A DNA stretch of 64,000 nt from Salinicoccus carnicancri Crm (GTDB taxonomy: Bacteria; Bacillota; Bacilli; Staphylococcales; Salinicoccaceae). The notes below the pieces were generated by a model that ran no database searches, was not told the DNA's origin, and saw only the letters and a list, made by a program, of their open reading frames with translations. The DNA lies in NCBI RefSeq assembly GCF_000330705.1, contig NZ_ANAM01000006.1, positions 434,001-498,000 on the forward strand, in the 5' to 3' direction. Shown piece after piece: positions 1 to 8,945 of this stretch (position 1 is its first letter; the number at the start of each line of letters is the position of its first letter). The position numbers were made by a program, and so were the translations under genes.

Positions 1-735
1 TCTGATTCAACCTACAGGCAGTTCAGCAGGTACTATGATGAACTGACATATGATATGCCATATGCACTCTGGCTCGACATCATCCATCAATTCAGGGATG
101 GGCGCCGCTCGTTGCTCGATATCGGCTGTGGGACCGGAAACCTTACCGGGAAGTTTGAGTATGAAGACATTTCCGCATTCGATCAGGCCGGGGCCATGAT
201 TTCACAAGCCAGGGAGAAGGGGCCGGAAGATATCGGATATTTTACAGATGACATGAGGTATTTTGAACTGGACAGGACATTTGATGTCATCTGTGCCACA
301 GTCGACGTACTGAATTACTGCCGGGACCCTGAGGAAGTGATGAAGGTTTTTACCCAGGTGAAAAAGCATCTGTCTGATGACGGTGTCTTCATCTTTGATA
401 TACACAGCGCATACAAGATGGAGAATGAACTGAATGGTGTCACGTACAGTGATGAAACGGAACATATCACCTATATATGGCATGCAATACCTGGTGAGTC
501 TCCCTTATCCGTCATTCATGACATGACTTTCTTTGTTCGTGATGAAGAGAGTGACAGTATGTACAGGCGCTTCAGTGAGGTGCATAGCCAGCGGACATAC
601 CGGCATAAGGATATGATCAGAATGATTGATGATGCCGGTCTTAAACTGGATTTTGCATTCAGTGATTTTGATATGTATAATCCAGTGACTGAAGTCTGTG
701 ACCGGGTATTCTATGTTGTCAAAAAAACTTTGTAG
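1..735 (+). CDS. Class I SAM-dependent methyltransferase (YqeM-like), 5' end outside window
   Basis: The reading frame is open from the first base of the window, so the gene starts upstream. The first residues visible (SDSTYRQFSRYYDEL) look like the usual N-terminus of this family, so little is missing. Motif I of the SAM-binding Rossmann fold, LLDIGCGTGN, lies near residue 38, and an acidic residue follows the second strand (FDQAG). The substrate is unknown. In Bacillus a related gene (yqeM) also lies just upstream of the comE genes, which fits this position. A strong hairpin follows the stop codon. Methyltransferase: confident; equivalence to YqeM: inference from context. Confidence 0.85.
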   Translation, partial: SDSTYRQFSRYYDELTYDMPYALWLDIIHQFRDGRRSLLDIGCGTGNLTGKFEYEDISAFDQAGAMISQAREKGPEDIGYFTDDMRYFELDRTFDVICATVDVLNYCRDPEEVMKVFTQVKKHLSDDGVFIFDIHSAYKMENELNGVTYSDETEHITYIWHAIPGESPLSVIHDMTFFVRDEESDSMYRRFSEVHSQRTYRHKDMIRMIDDAGLKLDFAFSDFDMYNPVTEVCDRVFYVVKKTL

Positions 736-757
736 CCGTCAGGTTACAAAGTTTTTT
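721..757. terminator. Rho-independent terminator after the methyltransferase gene
   Basis: Arms AAAAAAACTTTGTA and TACAAAGTTTTTTT flank a short loop, with A and T runs on both sides, so it could work in either direction. It overlaps the last codons of the methyltransferase gene and separates it from comEA. Confidence 0.8.
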
Positions 758-846
758 TGAGTTATTTTATTTATTTGACGAAATAAATAATCAAAACAGG
801 CCTTTTTATCCATATATATATAAAGAGCTTTTTAAGGAGGAGTATT

Positions 847-1464
847 ATGGATATCAAGGTTTTCTGGAAGCGTTACAATCTCTATATTGCGGGCGGTCTT
901 TTTCTCATCACTGCTGCTGCCCTGGCTTTTCTGATTTTTTTCGGCGATGACGGAGCTGAGGCAGTCGAACCGTTCCCAGTCCAGGAGGTCACTGAAGAAA
1001 GTGAAGAGGCACCGGTTGAGACTCTGGATGCCAGCATCTTTGTTGAAGTGAAGGGTGCGGTGGAGTATCCCGGCGTTTTTGAAATGCCGAAGGATGCCAG
1101 GGTGAAGAATGTGCTGGAAATGGCTCAGCCTGATGCCGCTGCCGATCTTTTGACTGTCAACCAGTCTATGAAACTGGCAGACGAGATGGTAATCTATGTG
1201 CCGAAGAAAGGCGAGGCCGGGGAATTCGACCCGGCTGCCGGCTTCGGATCCCAGGCAGATGCCGGAGATGATACAGTCAATATAAATACCGCAGGTGTTC
1301 CGGAGCTTACGAGTCTGAACGGGATCGGGGAGAAGAAGGCACAGCTTATCATCGATTACCGGGAGGAGAGCGGATTGTTCATGACGCCCGAGGATCTGAT
1401 GAATGTACAGGGAATCGGAGAAAAAACTTTTGAAAGTCTCAAACCATATATTACAATAGATTAA
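847..1464 (+). CDS. comEA: Competence DNA receptor ComEA
   Basis: The 205-residue protein has one N-terminal membrane anchor (about residues 12-32), an acidic linker, an SLBB-like domain (about 63-120) and a C-terminal pair of helix-hairpin-helix motifs (about 143-205) with the typical VNINTAG start and two GIGEK turns. In known systems ComEA sits on the outer face of the membrane, binds incoming double-stranded DNA and hands it to the ComEC channel. A strong ribosome binding site (AAGGAGGAG) precedes the ATG. It is the first gene of a comEA-comEB-comEC run. Regulation by competence factors is not visible in the sequence. Confidence 0.96.
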   Translation: MDIKVFWKRYNLYIAGGLFLITAAALAFLIFFGDDGAEAVEPFPVQEVTEESEEAPVETLDASIFVEVKGAVEYPGVFEMPKDARVKNVLEMAQPDAAADLLTVNQSMKLADEMVIYVPKKGEAGEFDPAAGFGSQADAGDDTVNINTAGVPELTSLNGIGEKKAQLIIDYREESGLFMTPEDLMNVQGIGEKTFESLKPYITID

Positions 1465-1486
1465 AAGAGAGAAGCGGGGGATAATT

Positions 1487-1948
1487 TTGAGAATCGACTG
1501 GCATGATTATTTTTTGGCACAAAGTCACCTGCTCAGCCTCAGGTCAACATGTGAAAGGCTGAGGGTGGGTGCAACCATTGTTAAGGAAAACCGTGTCATA
1601 GCAGGTGGATATAATGGTTCGGTATCAGGCGAAGATCACTGCATTGATGTGGGATGTCTCCTCGAGGATGGACACTGCATACGCACCATCCATGCCGAGA
1701 TCAACGCACTGCTGCAGTGTTCGAAGTTCGGTGTATCAACTGAAGGGGCGAGTGTCTACGTCACGCATTTTCCATGTATACACTGCACAAAATCACTCAT
1801 ACAGGCAGGCATCAGCAACATATATTATGCCAGGGACTACAAGAATCATGATTATGCCTTGTATCTCCTGGATAAGACGGGAGTCCATTACGAACGCATC
1901 GATTTCGATAATGAGCGCGTTGCCCATTATTTTGAGAGTATCGTATGA
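1487..1948 (+). CDS. comEB: dCMP deaminase family protein ComEB
   Basis: The 153-residue protein has the zinc-dependent deaminase signature: HAE at residues 69-71 and PCIHC with Cys97 and Cys100. It probably deaminates dCMP to dUMP. In Bacillus the gene lies in the comE operon but is not needed for transformation, so its presence here may reflect operon history. The start is a TTG behind GAAGCGGGGG; no ATG is well placed. The gene ends by overlapping comEC by 4 bases (ATGA), which suggests coupled translation. Confidence 0.93.
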   Translation: MRIDWHDYFLAQSHLLSLRSTCERLRVGATIVKENRVIAGGYNGSVSGEDHCIDVGCLLEDGHCIRTIHAEINALLQCSKFGVSTEGASVYVTHFPCIHCTKSLIQAGISNIYYARDYKNHDYALYLLDKTGVHYERIDFDNERVAHYFESIV

Positions 1949-4188
1949 TTGCCTTTCTGATCCTCCTGTCCATAATCAACGGCTACATCAGTCTCGGATC
2001 CCCACCTGTGGGGGTCTTTTTTATATTGATCTCAATTACAATCGCCTGGCGCAAGTTCCATTCTGTAAAAATAGTATCTGCATTTCTTCTGCTCACAGCC
2101 TTCACCATGATGGCTGTCTTTTTATTGCCGGACAATGTTGAGGAGGACCATGTGGCACATGTGACCGTAACAGGGTACAAGTATCACAGGGATGGTATCG
2201 CCCATGTTGTTACAAACGGGGAGAAAACTTATGACATGTTCCTGGATGATCCAGCGAGGCTTTCGGTCGGTTACACATGCAGCGATACTTTCCGGGTCAC
2301 TGTGCCCGGGGAGGAGCGTAATTTCATAAAGAGGGACGAACGCCTTACCATGAAAATGAACGGGTTGGATGGACGCATCTATCATGATAGCATCGACCAG
2401 GATGATTGTGTCCCGGCAGAGAAGACATTCGGTATGCACCTGTCCGCTATGAGAGATAAGTATATAAACAGAATTCTCTCAAGGTCGGAGTATGACTATG
2501 CCTTCGATATTCTTACGTTGTCCATCGGCAATAAATCCTACATCACCCCGGATTTTTTCGATGCTCTGCAGAAACTCGGCATATATCATCTGTATGTCAT
2601 TTCAGGAACCCATGTCGCTTTTGTCAGCGGTATATTGTTCTTTGTGCTCAAGCGCATGCGGTTCACGATAAATATGATAAAGGTAATCATGATCATCTGT
2701 CTGCTGCTGTTCCTCATGCTGAATTTCTTCAGCCCGAGTGTACTCAGGGCGGTATTGATGGCCATCATGCTGATCACCACCTCGTTCTTCAGGGCCAAGC
2801 CCTACCTGACAGTGATTTCGGTCACTGCAATCATCCAGGTACTGTACAACCCACTGGTGATGTATCATGCCGGGTTCCAGCTGTCCTATATCACTACCTG
2901 TCTCATCATACTAAGCCGGCCGTACTGGCAGGCGAAAGCACCATCCGTCCAGCTGATGGCGGTAACAGCCATTGCTGAAGTTTCAACCCTTACAGTGGTA
3001 CTCCAGCAGTTCAATGAAGTAAGTGTCAGCGGCCTGGTCATGAATTTCATCTTCGTCCCCCTGTTCTCTTTCCTTATCTTTCCGATGGTGATCATCTACA
3101 ACTTCATGGCATTCACTGTCTTTCCGGCATTTGCCGATGAAATTTATCATTTTGTGTTTACAGGGTTGAAGGAGTTCATCCTCTTTCTGTCAAATCTTTT
3201 CAAACACCGTTTTTCTGTTCAGAGTCCCAATGCTGTAGGGCTCATAATGCTCATTTTTCTGTCATATATGATCATGAGGGAAATATGTCTTGGCAATTTC
3301 AAAAGAATATGCGTGTATACCGCACTATTCATTTTCATCATCATTATACTGGACAGGGTCTCTTGGTATGACTATACCATCACGATGGTGGATGTAGGTC
3401 AGGGTGATGCGTTTATCGTGGAGGACCACAGGAATAATAAGACGGTTCTGATAGATACTGGCGGCAAGTTCTATCCGGAGGAGAACAGATTCCCGCTGTC
3501 CGAGAAAACAGTGCTTCCCTATCTGAAGGAGTCCGGAATCGACCGGCTGGATATGATGGTTCTGTCACACATGGACCTGGATCATACAGGGGAGGCTCTG
3601 CACATTCTGCAGAATAGACAGGTTGACCATATCTATGTAAATCCTGGAGATCCGGCATTCCAGGAGTGGTATCATACAGAGGGGATCGGCGATTATGAGG
3701 GGGATTTTGTCAATGCCATGGAGATAAAAGAGGTGAATATTGGTGGAATCAGGATGAAAAAGTTGTTTCCTGAGGAGAATCCCGGCGGTGATGACTCAAA
3801 TCAGCATTCAATTGTGATGATGGTGAATACCGGGGGATTCAATTTCCTGTTCACCGGTGATGCCGATTCACAGATGGAGGAGAACATGATTGAAATGTAT
3901 GGTCATCTTGAGATGGATGTATTAAAATTGGCACACCATGGTTCAAACACCTCGACAGGAGAACGATTTATCCAGAATACCGATTTCAGTTATGCGGTCA
4001 TATCTGCCGGAGCAGATAACAGGTACGGCCACCCGCATCCTGAAGTGATCGGGCGACTCAAGCATGCACGGATTTTTGATACTTCAGAACACGGCATGGT
4101 CCGCTTCAACATCCGCGGGAATGAAATGTGTGTCGAAACAAAGCTTGCACCGGAGCTTGATCACTGCATAAAAAAAGAGCTGCATTAG
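1945..4188 (+). CDS. comEC: DNA uptake channel ComEC/Rec2
   Basis: This 747-residue polytopic membrane protein forms the channel through which single-stranded DNA enters during transformation. The order is: N-terminal hydrophobic helices and a soluble domain, the Competence transmembrane domain (about residues 200-460), then a metallo-beta-lactamase-like domain from about residue 480 (VGQGDAF) with a metal-site motif HMDLDHTG near 543 and AHHGSNTS near 662. Full length for the family, with no frameshift. The last codons overlap the terminator of the convergent yqzM gene. Whether the organism is naturally competent cannot be told from this window. Confidence 0.95.
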   Translation: MIAFLILLSIINGYISLGSPPVGVFFILISITIAWRKFHSVKIVSAFLLLTAFTMMAVFLLPDNVEEDHVAHVTVTGYKYHRDGIAHVVTNGEKTYDMFLDDPARLSVGYTCSDTFRVTVPGEERNFIKRDERLTMKMNGLDGRIYHDSIDQDDCVPAEKTFGMHLSAMRDKYINRILSRSEYDYAFDILTLSIGNKSYITPDFFDALQKLGIYHLYVISGTHVAFVSGILFFVLKRMRFTINMIKVIMIICLLLFLMLNFFSPSVLRAVLMAIMLITTSFFRAKPYLTVISVTAIIQVLYNPLVMYHAGFQLSYITTCLIILSRPYWQAKAPSVQLMAVTAIAEVSTLTVVLQQFNEVSVSGLVMNFIFVPLFSFLIFPMVIIYNFMAFTVFPAFADEIYHFVFTGLKEFILFLSNLFKHRFSVQSPNAVGLIMLIFLSYMIMREICLGNFKRICVYTALFIFIIIILDRVSWYDYTITMVDVGQGDAFIVEDHRNNKTVLIDTGGKFYPEENRFPLSEKTVLPYLKESGIDRLDMMVLSHMDLDHTGEALHILQNRQVDHIYVNPGDPAFQEWYHTEGIGDYEGDFVNAMEIKEVNIGGIRMKKLFPEENPGGDDSNQHSIVMMVNTGGFNFLFTGDADSQMEENMIEMYGHLEMDVLKLAHHGSNTSTGERFIQNTDFSYAVISAGADNRYGHPHPEVIGRLKHARIFDTSEHGMVRFNIRGNEMCVETKLAPELDHCIKKELH

Positions 4189-4194
4189 CAGCTC
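4170..4194 (-). terminator. Terminator of yqzM, inside the 3' end of comEC
   Basis: Read on the minus strand, GAGCTGC-TAAT-GCAGCTC is followed by seven T. It starts about 9 bases after the yqzM stop codon and covers the last codons and stop of comEC, so the two convergent genes share this DNA. Confidence 0.8.
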
Positions 4195-4202
4195 GCAGAT
4201 TA

Positions 4203-4340
4203 CTACATGTCTGCAACGATCTGGAAGATCTGTGCGATGACGTAGATTACAGTCAGTCCTGCAAAACCTACAACAAATGCCAGGCCGGAATCAATTACAT
4301 CATTGTTTTTGGATTGTACATGTTTTTCGAATTTATTCAT
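4203..4340 (-). CDS. yqzM: YqzM family small membrane protein
   Basis: A 45-codon reading frame on the minus strand starts with MNKFEKHVQSKNNDVIDSG and ends IFQIVADM. It has a polar N-terminus and one hydrophobic helix (about residues 19-41). A textbook ribosome binding site (AGGAGGTAATTCC, then ATG) precedes it and a terminator follows. In Bacillus, yqzM lies in the same place between comEC and the holA homologue. Function is unknown; a single-pass membrane protein is the most that can be said. The gene is below the usual 60-codon cut-off and is easily missed. Confidence 0.85.
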   Translation of the reverse strand: MNKFEKHVQSKNNDVIDSGLAFVVGFAGLTVIYVIAQIFQIVADM

Positions 4341-4432
4341 GGAATTACCTCCTAAACATATCAATTACAGTATAGGATAAATCGCTTAAAAAAGCTATAA
4401 TAGAATGAGAATAATATGGGAGTGACTCAATT

Positions 4433-5395
4433 TTGGAACGACTGCAGCTGATATATGGTTCAAATACCATGCGCATAACAGAGACTGCCAGGGAACTCGC
4501 CGGTTCATTCCTCGAAGAACCCGATGAATTCAGCCTTGTCACTCTGAACTACAAAGAAACCACGGTAGAGGCAATCATAGAAGAAGCACAGACACTGCCG
4601 TTCTTGTCCGACAGGAAGACGGTCGTCGTGAACGATGCCTTCTCATTTACCGGAGCGAGAGTAAAGTCGGAAGTGAACCATGACATCGACCGCCTCGTCG
4701 ATTACCTGACGAATAAGAATGACGATACACTGCTCATATTCAAAGTCTTCAGTGAACAGCTGGATAACCGTAAGAAAATCACCAAGATAATGAAGCAGAA
4801 GGGGAATGTTACGGAAGTGGCCGAGATGAATGAGCAGGAAATCCGCCAGTATCTTTCCCGGATGCTCCGGGACAATGATGTGTCGATGGACAAGCGGGCG
4901 ATGGATGCATTCATCAGCCGTACAGGCATCAGCTACGAAACAGTGACCAATGAAATGCATAAACTGATTTTGTATACGGAGGGGACGGTAACTGCCGGGG
5001 ACGTGGAAGCAGTCGTCAGTGTCAGCCTGGAGCAGAACATTTTCAGGCTGACCGACCTCATCCTGTCTCAAAAGAAGGCACAGGCAATCGGACTGCTGCG
5101 GGAACTGATACTGCAGAAGGAGGAGCCGATGCAGCTGCTTCATCTGATCATCGGGCAGTTCAGGCTTTTATACCAGGTCAAGCTTCTGCTCTCACAGGGC
5201 TATCAGGCGGATAATATCGCACGCTCACTGAAAGTCCATCCATATAGAGTGAAACTCGCCAGCCGTGATGTGGGCAGGTACAGCCAGGCCGTGCTCGAAG
5301 GGAAGATGGTGATGTGCCGGGACATTGACTATAAATTCAAATCAAGCTATCTTGACAGGGAGACACTTTTCGAGCTGTTCGTGCTCGAAATATGA
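4433..5395 (+). CDS. holA: DNA polymerase III subunit delta
   Basis: This 320-residue protein matches HolA, the wrench subunit of the clamp loader that opens the beta sliding clamp. It begins MERLQLIYGSNTMRITE and keeps the overall three-domain length of the family, with the C-terminal collar domain (about 205-320). The start is a TTG; a TATAAT-like -10 element lies at 4396-4401. The gene stands alone between yqzM (divergent) and rpsT (convergent), as in other Bacilli. Confidence 0.93.
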   Translation: MERLQLIYGSNTMRITETARELAGSFLEEPDEFSLVTLNYKETTVEAIIEEAQTLPFLSDRKTVVVNDAFSFTGARVKSEVNHDIDRLVDYLTNKNDDTLLIFKVFSEQLDNRKKITKIMKQKGNVTEVAEMNEQEIRQYLSRMLRDNDVSMDKRAMDAFISRTGISYETVTNEMHKLILYTEGTVTAGDVEAVVSVSLEQNIFRLTDLILSQKKAQAIGLLRELILQKEEPMQLLHLIIGQFRLLYQVKLLLSQGYQADNIARSLKVHPYRVKLASRDVGRYSQAVLEGKMVMCRDIDYKFKSSYLDRETLFELFVLEI

Positions 5396-5425
5396 AATGA
5401 ACCGGTGCAGGGCACCGGTTCATTT
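5395..5425 (+). terminator. Hairpin terminator of holA
   Basis: A perfect 14-bp stem, AAATGAACCGGTGC with loop AGG, begins on the last base of the holA stop codon. The distal T run is short (ATTT), so efficiency is uncertain. Confidence 0.7.
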
Positions 5426-5431
5426 CTGTTC

Positions 5432-5456
5432 AAAAAAACCTTCCGCAGGGAAGGTT
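5432..5456 (-). terminator. Terminator of rpsT
   Basis: On the minus strand AACCTTCC-CTGC-GGAAGGTT is followed by a run of T. It sits immediately after the rpsT stop codon. Confidence 0.8.
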
Positions 5457-5702
5457 TTATTTTGACATGAGTTTTGATTTCATACGTGCAGCTTTGTTCG
5501 TATGAACAAGATTTTTCTTTGCTGCTTTATCAACATTTTTAACTGCTTCAGATACAAGTGCATCAACGTTTTCTGCATTGTTTTCTTTAGCGGTCATCGC
5601 ACGCTTGACTGCAGTACGCATTTCATTTTTCTGGGCACTGTTCTGGGCATTTACCGCTTCGCTTGTTTTAACTCGTTTGATTGCTGATTTAATGTTAGGC
5701 AT
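5457..5702 (-). CDS. rpsT: 30S ribosomal protein S20
   Basis: An 81-residue, Lys- and Ala-rich protein that begins [15 protein letters not shown], the standard S20 start. S20 binds 16S rRNA early in 30S assembly. The frame is open 15 codons further upstream, but GGAGGTGAATGCT directly before the internal ATG at 5702 fixes the start there. It is transcribed alone, divergently from lepA. Confidence 0.97.
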   Translation of the reverse strand: MPNIKSAIKRVKTSEAVNAQNSAQKNEMRTAVKRAMTAKENNAENVDALVSEAVKNVDKAAKKNLVHTNKAARMKSKLMSK

Positions 5703-5799
5703 AGCATTCACCTCCATCCCGGACTTGTACAACTTTAATTGCAACAAAAGTTATTTTACCAAAGGTGTTCATCTTATGCAATATAAATGGGAAAATGAA

Positions 5800-5828
5800 T
5801 TGAAGAAAAATTTGATTGTTGATATAAT
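5800..5828 (+). promoter_or_regulatory. Probable sigma-A promoter of lepA
   Basis: TTGAAG (5800-5805), a 17-base spacer and TATAAT (5823-5828) lie 36 bases before the lepA ATG. Confidence 0.7.
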
Positions 5829-5863
5829 ACAACCATTGTCAATAAGAGAAAGTTGGAAGATAT

Positions 5864-7687
5864 ATGAATGATCAAGAGCGTATTGAACGACAGGAAAAGA
5901 TAAGGAATTTTTCAATCATTGCGCATATCGATCACGGTAAATCCACGTTGGCCGACCGTATTTTGGAAAATACCCAGTCAGTCGCCTCCAGAGAGATGAA
6001 GTCACAGCTTTTGGACTCGATGGATTTAGAGCGTGAGCGCGGTATCACAATTAAACTGAATGCCGTTCAGTTGAAATATACAGCCAAGGACGGCGAAGAT
6101 TATATTTTTCATCTGATAGATACTCCGGGACACGTAGATTTTACATACGAGGTTTCCAGGTCCCTTGCTGCATGCGAGGGGGCGGTACTTGTAGTCGATG
6201 CTGCACAGGGGATCGAAGCCCAGACGCTTGCCAACGTCTATCTTGCTCTCGACAACGACCTCGAACTCATCCCGGTAATCAATAAAATAGACCTTCCGGC
6301 TGCCGATCCGGAGCGCATTGCGCAGGAAGTGGAGGATGTTGTTGGGCTGCCCAAAGAAGATGCAATCAAAGCATCTGCAAAAGCCAACATTGGCATAGAG
6401 GAGATACTTGAGAGTGTCGTGGAAACAGTGCCTGCTCCTGCAGGAGACCCTTCCGCACCATTGAAAGCGCTGATATTCGATTCCATATTCGATCCGTACA
6501 GGGGTGTCATCTCCTCGATCAGGATCATGGAAGGTACGGTGAGGGCCGGGGATAAGATCAGAATGATGGCGACGGGCAAGGAATTTGAAGTGGCCGAAGT
6601 CGGCATCAATACACCGAAACCGATGGCGGTGGAAGAATTGACGGTCGGCGATGTAGGTTTCCTCACTGCAGCCATCAAGACGGTCGGCGATTCACGTGTG
6701 GGGGATACGATAACACTTGCCGCCAACCCTGCTGCGACACCGCTCAAGGGGTATAAGAAGATGAATCCGATGGTATTCTGCGGCATGTTTCCGATCGATT
6801 CCAACAAATACAATGACCTCCGCGAGGCGCTGGAAAAACTTGAACTGAATGATTCGTCACTGGAGTATGAACCTGAAACCTCCCAGGCACTGGGCTTTGG
6901 TTTCCGGACAGGATTTCTCGGGCTGCTCCACATGGAGATAGTTCAGGAGCGCATAGAAAGGGAATTCGGCATCGAACTTATCGCCACCGCACCGTCGGTG
7001 ATCTATGATGTCCATATGACTGACGGTTCGAAAGAGGTAGTGGACAACCCTTCACAGATGCCGGATCCGCAAAAAGTGGACCGCATCGAAGAGCCTTATG
7101 TGAAGGCGACGATCATGGTCCCGAGTGATTATGTCGGCTCGGTCATGGAGCTGTGCCAGAGGAAACGCGGCAACTTTGTCACTATGGATTATCTGGATGA
7201 CATCCGCGTCAACATCATATATGAAATCCCGCTTTCTGAAATCGTATTTGATTTCTTCGATCAGCTGAAATCGAATACGAAAGGGTATGCATCCTTCGAC
7301 TATGAACTGATCGGCTACAAGGAAAGCAGGCTCGTCAAGATGGATATCCTGCTGAATAATGAAAAGGTGGATGCACTGAGTTTCATCGTGCACCGCGACT
7401 TTGCCTATGAACGTGGCAAGCTCATCGTGGAAAAACTCAAGACACTGATTCCGCGCCAGCAGTTCGAAGTACCCGTACAGGCTGCCATCGGACAGAAAAT
7501 CATCGCTCGTACCAACATCAAATCCATGGGCAAGAACGTCCTTTCCAAATGTTACGGAGGGGACATAAGCCGTAAACGCAAACTGCTTGAGAAACAAAAA
7601 GAAGGTAAGAAAAAAATGAAATCAGTCGGGAATGTGGAGATACCACAGGAAGCATTCCTCGCTGTTCTTAAAATGGATGAAGAGTAA
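5864..7687 (+). CDS. lepA: Elongation factor 4 (LepA)
   Basis: This 607-residue translational GTPase has the P-loop AHIDHGKST (residues 20-28), the switch II DTPGH (near 85) and NKID (near 139). EF-G-like domains follow, then the LepA-specific C-terminal domain with [17 protein letters not shown]4 acts on stalled ribosomes and supports translation under ionic or cold stress. The downstream order lepA-hemW-hrcA is standard for Bacilli. A terminator follows. Confidence 0.98.
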   Translation: MNDQERIERQEKIRNFSIIAHIDHGKSTLADRILENTQSVASREMKSQLLDSMDLERERGITIKLNAVQLKYTAKDGEDYIFHLIDTPGHVDFTYEVSRSLAACEGAVLVVDAAQGIEAQTLANVYLALDNDLELIPVINKIDLPAADPERIAQEVEDVVGLPKEDAIKASAKANIGIEEILESVVETVPAPAGDPSAPLKALIFDSIFDPYRGVISSIRIMEGTVRAGDKIRMMATGKEFEVAEVGINTPKPMAVEELTVGDVGFLTAAIKTVGDSRVGDTITLAANPAATPLKGYKKMNPMVFCGMFPIDSNKYNDLREALEKLELNDSSLEYEPETSQALGFGFRTGFLGLLHMEIVQERIEREFGIELIATAPSVIYDVHMTDGSKEVVDNPSQMPDPQKVDRIEEPYVKATIMVPSDYVGSVMELCQRKRGNFVTMDYLDDIRVNIIYEIPLSEIVFDFFDQLKSNTKGYASFDYELIGYKESRLVKMDILLNNEKVDALSFIVHRDFAYERGKLIVEKLKTLIPRQQFEVPVQAAIGQKIIARTNIKSMGKNVLSKCYGGDISRKRKLLEKQKEGKKKMKSVGNVEIPQEAFLAVLKMDEE

Positions 7688-7688
7688 C

Positions 7689-7715
7689 AGCCACTGTATC
7701 AGTGGCTTTTCCTTT
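7689..7715 (+). terminator. Terminator after lepA
   Basis: AGCCACTG-TAT-CAGTGGCT is followed by TTTCCTTTT, between lepA and hemW. Some read-through into hemW is likely because no clear promoter separates the two genes. Confidence 0.75.
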
Positions 7716-7733
7716 TGATTAGGAGTGAATTTG

Positions 7734-8849
7734 ATGGTAGACAGCATGTATATCCATATCCCATTCTGCAACCGTATCTGCACCTACTGTGATTTCAACA
7801 AAGTGCTGATCGACAACCAGCCTGTGGATGCATATGTGGATGCATTGATCAAAGAGATGAGACAGATTGAGCCGATGACGCTGCGTACAATTTTTGTTGG
7901 CGGCGGCACTCCGACCGCTTTGAGCGAAGCACAGCTTGAAAAGCTGCTCCTTGAAATAGACAGCAGATTCACAGTGACGGAAGAGTTCAGTTTCGAGGCG
8001 AACCCGGATGAACTTACGATGGCAAAGCTCGATCTGCTTCATAACCACGGGGTGAACCGGATCAGTCTCGGTGTTCAGACATTCAATGATGAATTGCTGA
8101 AAGTTCTCGGGCGCTCGCACGGCTATGATGATATATTCCGGGCGATCAGCCACCTGGAGGAGATCGGGCTGACCAACTATTCGATAGACCTGATGTACAA
8201 CCTCCCCGGCGAAACGATGGATGATATCAAAGACAGTCTGAAATATATTTCAGAACTTAAGCCGAAGCACATCTCATGGTATTCACTGATCATCGAACCG
8301 CATACTGTCTTTTACAACCGGATCCAAAAAGGGCAGATGAAAGTGGATGATGACGAAGCCGAAGGTGAAAAATATATGTATATCATGGGTGAGCTTGCCA
8401 AACTGGGCTACCCTCAGTACGAAATATCGAACTTCTCTGAGAAAGAATACGAATCTGCACATAATAAGACTTATTGGAAGAATGATGAATACTTTGGTCT
8501 CGGAGCGGGTAGTCACGGATATGTCGGCGGAAAACGGTATTACAATACAAAGCCGGTGAACCACTACATTCGGGCTATAGAGGAAAACGGTTCGGCGGTC
8601 AAGGAAACGGTTGAACTGACACTTAATGAGCAGATGGAGGAAGAAATGTTCCTCGGCCTGCGAATGAACAGGGGTGTCGATATGCGCCGCTTTGAGGAAA
8701 AGTACGGCAGGAGCCTGGATTCTGTGTACGGTGATGTAATCGATGATGAAAAAGGAAAAGGGAACCTCATGGAAAAGGATGGTTTCATCAGTCTGACGAA
8801 AGCGGGAAGGCTTGTCGGCAACAGTGTTTTCATCGGTTTTTTAAACTAA
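7734..8849 (+). CDS. hemW: Radical SAM heme chaperone HemW (oxygen-independent coproporphyrinogen oxidase-like)
   Basis: The 371-residue protein carries the radical SAM cluster motif CX3CX2C (Cys12, Cys16, Cys19, in FCNRICTYC) and GGGTP near residue 59. Proteins of this group next to lepA and hrcA are HemW, thought to deliver heme rather than oxidise coproporphyrinogen. I chose the ATG at 7734 because AGGAG (7721-7725) is correctly spaced from it, whereas the upstream in-frame GTG at 7725 overlaps that site. Confidence 0.9.
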   Translation: MVDSMYIHIPFCNRICTYCDFNKVLIDNQPVDAYVDALIKEMRQIEPMTLRTIFVGGGTPTALSEAQLEKLLLEIDSRFTVTEEFSFEANPDELTMAKLDLLHNHGVNRISLGVQTFNDELLKVLGRSHGYDDIFRAISHLEEIGLTNYSIDLMYNLPGETMDDIKDSLKYISELKPKHISWYSLIIEPHTVFYNRIQKGQMKVDDDEAEGEKYMYIMGELAKLGYPQYEISNFSEKEYESAHNKTYWKNDEYFGLGAGSHGYVGGKRYYNTKPVNHYIRAIEENGSAVKETVELTLNEQMEEEMFLGLRMNRGVDMRRFEEKYGRSLDSVYGDVIDDEKGKGNLMEKDGFISLTKAGRLVGNSVFIGFLN

Positions 8850-8871
8850 ACCAACAAATAGGACCTTTAGG

Positions 8872-8888
8872 ATTGACATACTTTGACC
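8872..8888 (-). promoter_or_regulatory. CtsR-like operator over the hrcA promoter
   Basis: Read on the minus strand the site is GGTCAAA-GTA-TGTCAAT, close to the CtsR heptad repeat (A/G)GTCAAA-NAN-(A/G)GTCAAA. It covers the -35 box of the hrcA promoter. In staphylococci the dnaK operon is known to be controlled by both CtsR and HrcA. The second heptad has two mismatches. Confidence 0.55.
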
Positions 8889-8901
8889 AATTTGATAAAT
8901 T
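8873..8901 (+). promoter_or_regulatory. Sigma-A promoter of the hrcA-grpE-dnaK operon
   Basis: A perfect -35 TTGACA (8873-8878) is followed by a 17-base spacer and TAAATT (8896-8901). The CIRCE element starts 5 bases downstream, in the position expected for repression at transcription start. Confidence 0.75.
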
Positions 8902-8905
8902 AATA

Positions 8906-8932
8906 TTGGCACTTGAGGAGATGGAGTGCTAA
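8906..8932 (+). promoter_or_regulatory. CIRCE element (HrcA operator)
   Basis: TTGGCACTT, nine bases, then GAGTGCTAA. The consensus is TTAGCACTC-N9-GAGTGCTAA; the right arm is perfect and the left arm has two changes. HrcA binds it and needs GroEL to stay active, so the operon is released when unfolded protein accumulates. The element also overlaps the ribosome binding region of hrcA. Confidence 0.93.
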
Positions 8933-8945
8933 TGAGGTGATGTCA

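Noticed and set aside
1605-2141. A 178-codon frame across comEB and comEC on the plus strand
   Set aside because: It overlaps two confident genes in another frame and encodes no recognisable protein.
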